Shown in pieces: positions 62,199-64,000 of a stretch of DNA of 64,000 bases; the stretch's first letter is position 1; the number at the start of each line of letters is the position of its first letter. The stretch comes from Dyella sp. ASV24 (GTDB lineage: Bacteria; Pseudomonadota; Gammaproteobacteria; Xanthomonadales; Rhodanobacteraceae), in assembly GCF_016428905.1 (NCBI RefSeq), contig NZ_JAELTQ010000005.1, forward strand, positions 1 to 64,000. Reading direction: 5' to 3'. The position numbers were made by a program, and so were the translations under genes. Under the pieces are notes generated by a model. That model was not told where the DNA came from. It did not search any database and saw only the letters and a list, made by a program, of their open reading frames with translations.

Positions 62199-64000
62199 AT
62201 GCCGATCAACACCGCGGCCCTACGCCGCCGACTCCTGCCGGCCCTGATCATTAGTTTGCTCGCGCCCGTGGCGCAGGCCCAATCCCAGGCCGATGACGGA
62301 CAGGCCAAAACGCTCGACCAAGTGGTGGTCACCGGCGTTCGCGCCAGCCATCGCACGGCGCTGGAATCACCGGTGCCCGTCGACGTACTGACGCAGGACG
62401 ATCTGCGCGCTGCCGGATCGGTCAACGGCGAACTCGGCCAGGCGCTGGCAACGCTGCTCCCCTCGTTCAACTTTCCGCGCCAATCCAACTCGGGTGGCTC
62501 GGACCATGTGCGTGCAGCGCAGTTGCGCGGACTTTCGCCTGATCAGGTCCTGGTGCTGGTGAACGGCAAGCGCTTCCATACCTCGGCGCTGGTGAACACC
62601 GATACCAAGATAGGCCGCGGCACCACGCCGGTGGACTTCAACGCCATCCCCATCAGTGCGATCAAGCGCGTGGAAGTGCTACGCGATGGCGCCGGCGCGC
62701 AGTACGGCTCGGATGCCATTGCCGGCGTGGTCAACATCATCCTGGACGATGCGCCGCAAGGCGGCGAAGTCACCGCTACGGGTGGCGCGTACCACACGCA
62801 TTTCCGCCCGGCCGACCGCGACATCACCGATGGCGACAGCGGCTACGCCGCCGCCAAGTGGGGTACGCGCCTGGCAGGCACGGGCTTCTTCCGCTTTGGC
62901 ATTGAGGCGAACAACCACGGCTCGACCAATCGGGCCGGCATCGACACCGTGCCGGATTGGCTGGCCGATCCCACGCCGGCTAACCTGGCGCTGCGTGGAA
63001 GGCGCAACTACGCGGCAGGTGATCCCGCCGCAGAAAGTTACAACGGCTGGCTCAATAGCGAAGTACCGTTGGGTGGCAATGCGACGTTCTACTGGTTCGG
63101 CACCTACACGCAGCGTCACAGCGTGGGCGACAACTATTTCCGCTACCCGGATAGCAGCGCCAACATCACCTCGATCTATCCAGACGGCTATCTGCCCAAG
63201 TCCGTCGGCAGCGATCGCGACCTGCAGACCGCCGCCGGCGTGCGCGGCCTGCTCGGCGACTGGCACTACGACGGCAGCCTGAACTGGGGCAGCAATGGCT
63301 TCAACTACGACCTGCGCGATTCGCTCAACGCATCGCTGGGCCCCGATAGCCCCACGTCGTTCCACATCGGCAGCTATACCTTCAACCAAGGCAGCGTCAA
63401 CAGCGATTTCAGCCATGACTTCAGCGTGGCATCGCGCAACGTCACGCTGTCACTGGGCACGGAATACCGCCACGAAAATTTCCGCACGCGCCCCGGTGAT
63501 CCGGCGTCTTACATTGCCGGCCCCTATGTCGACGCACCAGTTGGCGCGCAGGCGGGCGGCGGCCTGCAACCACAGGATGCCGCCAACCTGTCGCGCGATG
63601 TGGGGGCGGCCTATGCGGAGTTGTCCAGCGATGTGACCGAGCATGTGTTTGTCGACGCTGCCGCGCGTTATGAGCACTACAGCGATTTCGGCGGCAACTG
63701 GAGCGGCAAACTCAGCGGCCGCTGGGAGTTTGCTCCTGGCTTCGCACTGCGCGGCGCCTGGTCCAACAACTTCCGTGCGCCGTCGCTCAGCCAGATCGGC
63801 TACGAGGCCACCACGACTGGCTACGGCGCAGACGGCAAACTGGTCACCGGGCGCATTCTTTCGGTGAACAACCCTATCGCACGCGGGCTGGGTGCTGAGC
63901 CGCTGAAGCCCGAGAAATCGCGCAACGCCAGCCTGGGCCTGACCGGTCAGGTGGGCGAGCACTTCGACTTCAGCCTGGATGCGTACCAGATCAACATCGA
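62199..64000 (+). CDS. TonB-dependent outer-membrane receptor (3' truncated by window end)
   Basis: At least 600 residues of a receptor that continues past the window. A signal peptide (ends VAQAQS) is followed by a TonB-box-like segment (LDQVVVTGVRAS). The plug domain has LSPDQVLVLVNGKRFH, VEVLRDGAGAQYGSDAIAGV and VNIILDDAP. The barrel then begins. AAGGAAA lies 5 bases before the ATG at 62199. Its substrate is unknown; many Xanthomonadales receptors of this type take up carbohydrates or peptides. The end is not visible. Confidence 0.95.
   Translation, partial: MPINTAALRRRLLPALIISLLAPVAQAQSQADDGQAKTLDQVVVTGVRASHRTALESPVPVDVLTQDDLRAAGSVNGELGQALATLLPSFNFPRQSNSGGSDHVRAAQLRGLSPDQVLVLVNGKRFHTSALVNTDTKIGRGTTPVDFNAIPISAIKRVEVLRDGAGAQYGSDAIAGVVNIILDDAPQGGEVTATGGAYHTHFRPADRDITDGDSGYAAAKWGTRLAGTGFFRFGIEANNHGSTNRAGIDTVPDWLADPTPANLALRGRRNYAAGDPAAESYNGWLNSEVPLGGNATFYWFGTYTQRHSVGDNYFRYPDSSANITSIYPDGYLPKSVGSDRDLQTAAGVRGLLGDWHYDGSLNWGSNGFNYDLRDSLNASLGPDSPTSFHIGSYTFNQGSVNSDFSHDFSVASRNVTLSLGTEYRHENFRTRPGDPASYIAGPYVDAPVGAQAGGGLQPQDAANLSRDVGAAYAELSSDVTEHVFVDAAARYEHYSDFGGNWSGKLSGRWEFAPGFALRGAWSNNFRAPSLSQIGYEATTTGYGADGKLVTGRILSVNNPIARGLGAEPLKPEKSRNASLGLTGQVGEHFDFSLDAYQINI

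Noticed and set aside
1-64000. tRNA, rRNA, CRISPR arrays, insertion sequences and phage genes
   Set aside because: I looked for tRNA-like cloverleaf ends, repeat-spacer arrays, transposase motifs and integrase motifs and saw none.

Overview
The window is about 64 kb of high-G+C bacterial chromosome. MinD/MinE, the TonB-dependent receptor, many Sec-exported proteins, the short GTCATTCCGGC-type hairpins and the gene styles all suggest a gammaproteobacterium of the Xanthomonadales (Lysobacterales). A Rhodanobacteraceae genus such as Dyella, Luteibacter or Rhodanobacter is my inference. I see no rRNA, tRNA, CRISPR array, prophage or insertion sequence.

Layout. 0-8.5 kb: the end of minD, minE, a small putative metalloprotein, an NfeD protease plus slipin operon, a flavoprotein, an HDOD protein, a luciferase-like oxidoreductase and an EamA transporter with a histidine-rich tail. 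8.6-24.1 kb: mostly exported proteins, including a beta-propeller with a creatininase-like protein, an Ntn amidase, a secreted methyltransferase, M20 and M28 peptidases, an orphan ExbD, a Spy-like chaperone and a PF04185 phosphoesterase, plus small cytosolic proteins. 24.2-28.9 kb: a VOC protein, a TPR-GGDEF cyclase, a small putative peptide precursor, a borosin-type alpha-N-methyltransferase and an exported peroxiredoxin. 29-35 kb: oxidoreductase, Tat-exported hydrolase, cytochrome P460, an MmyB-like regulator, an AhpD-like protein and a P-loop ATPase. 35-38.3 kb: a gene-poor, lower-G+C islet with a nuclease-toxin-like gene and a CPBP protease. 38.3-49 kb: membrane proteins, a VOC/AraC pair, flavin reductase, Nudix, an ECF sigma factor coupled to a Ser/Thr kinase, lipoproteins and GNAT. 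49-58.8 kb: a large repeat autotransporter, a NarL-type two-component system, an AIM24-like protein and hypotheticals. 58.8-64 kb: a Sel1-like exported protein, a DUF3574 lipoprotein with a permease, and a TonB-dependent receptor cut by the window end.

Most interesting system. The 279-residue methylase at 27105-27944 matches the fungal omphalotin enzyme OphMA along its catalytic domain (recalled alignment), keeping all four catalytic positions. The 103-residue protein beside it (26618-26929) has a short helical N-terminus like the SonA-type split-borosin precursor, followed by a low-complexity tail. It has its own sigma70-like promoter and lies 8 bases ahead of a GGDEF gene. This is best read as a split borosin (backbone N-methylated RiPP) locus, possibly linked to c-di-GMP signalling.

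Other linked sets: the ECF sigma factor and kinase overlap by ATGA, the response regulator and sensor kinase are 2 bases apart, DUF3574 and the permease are 1 base apart, and NfeD and slipin are adjacent.
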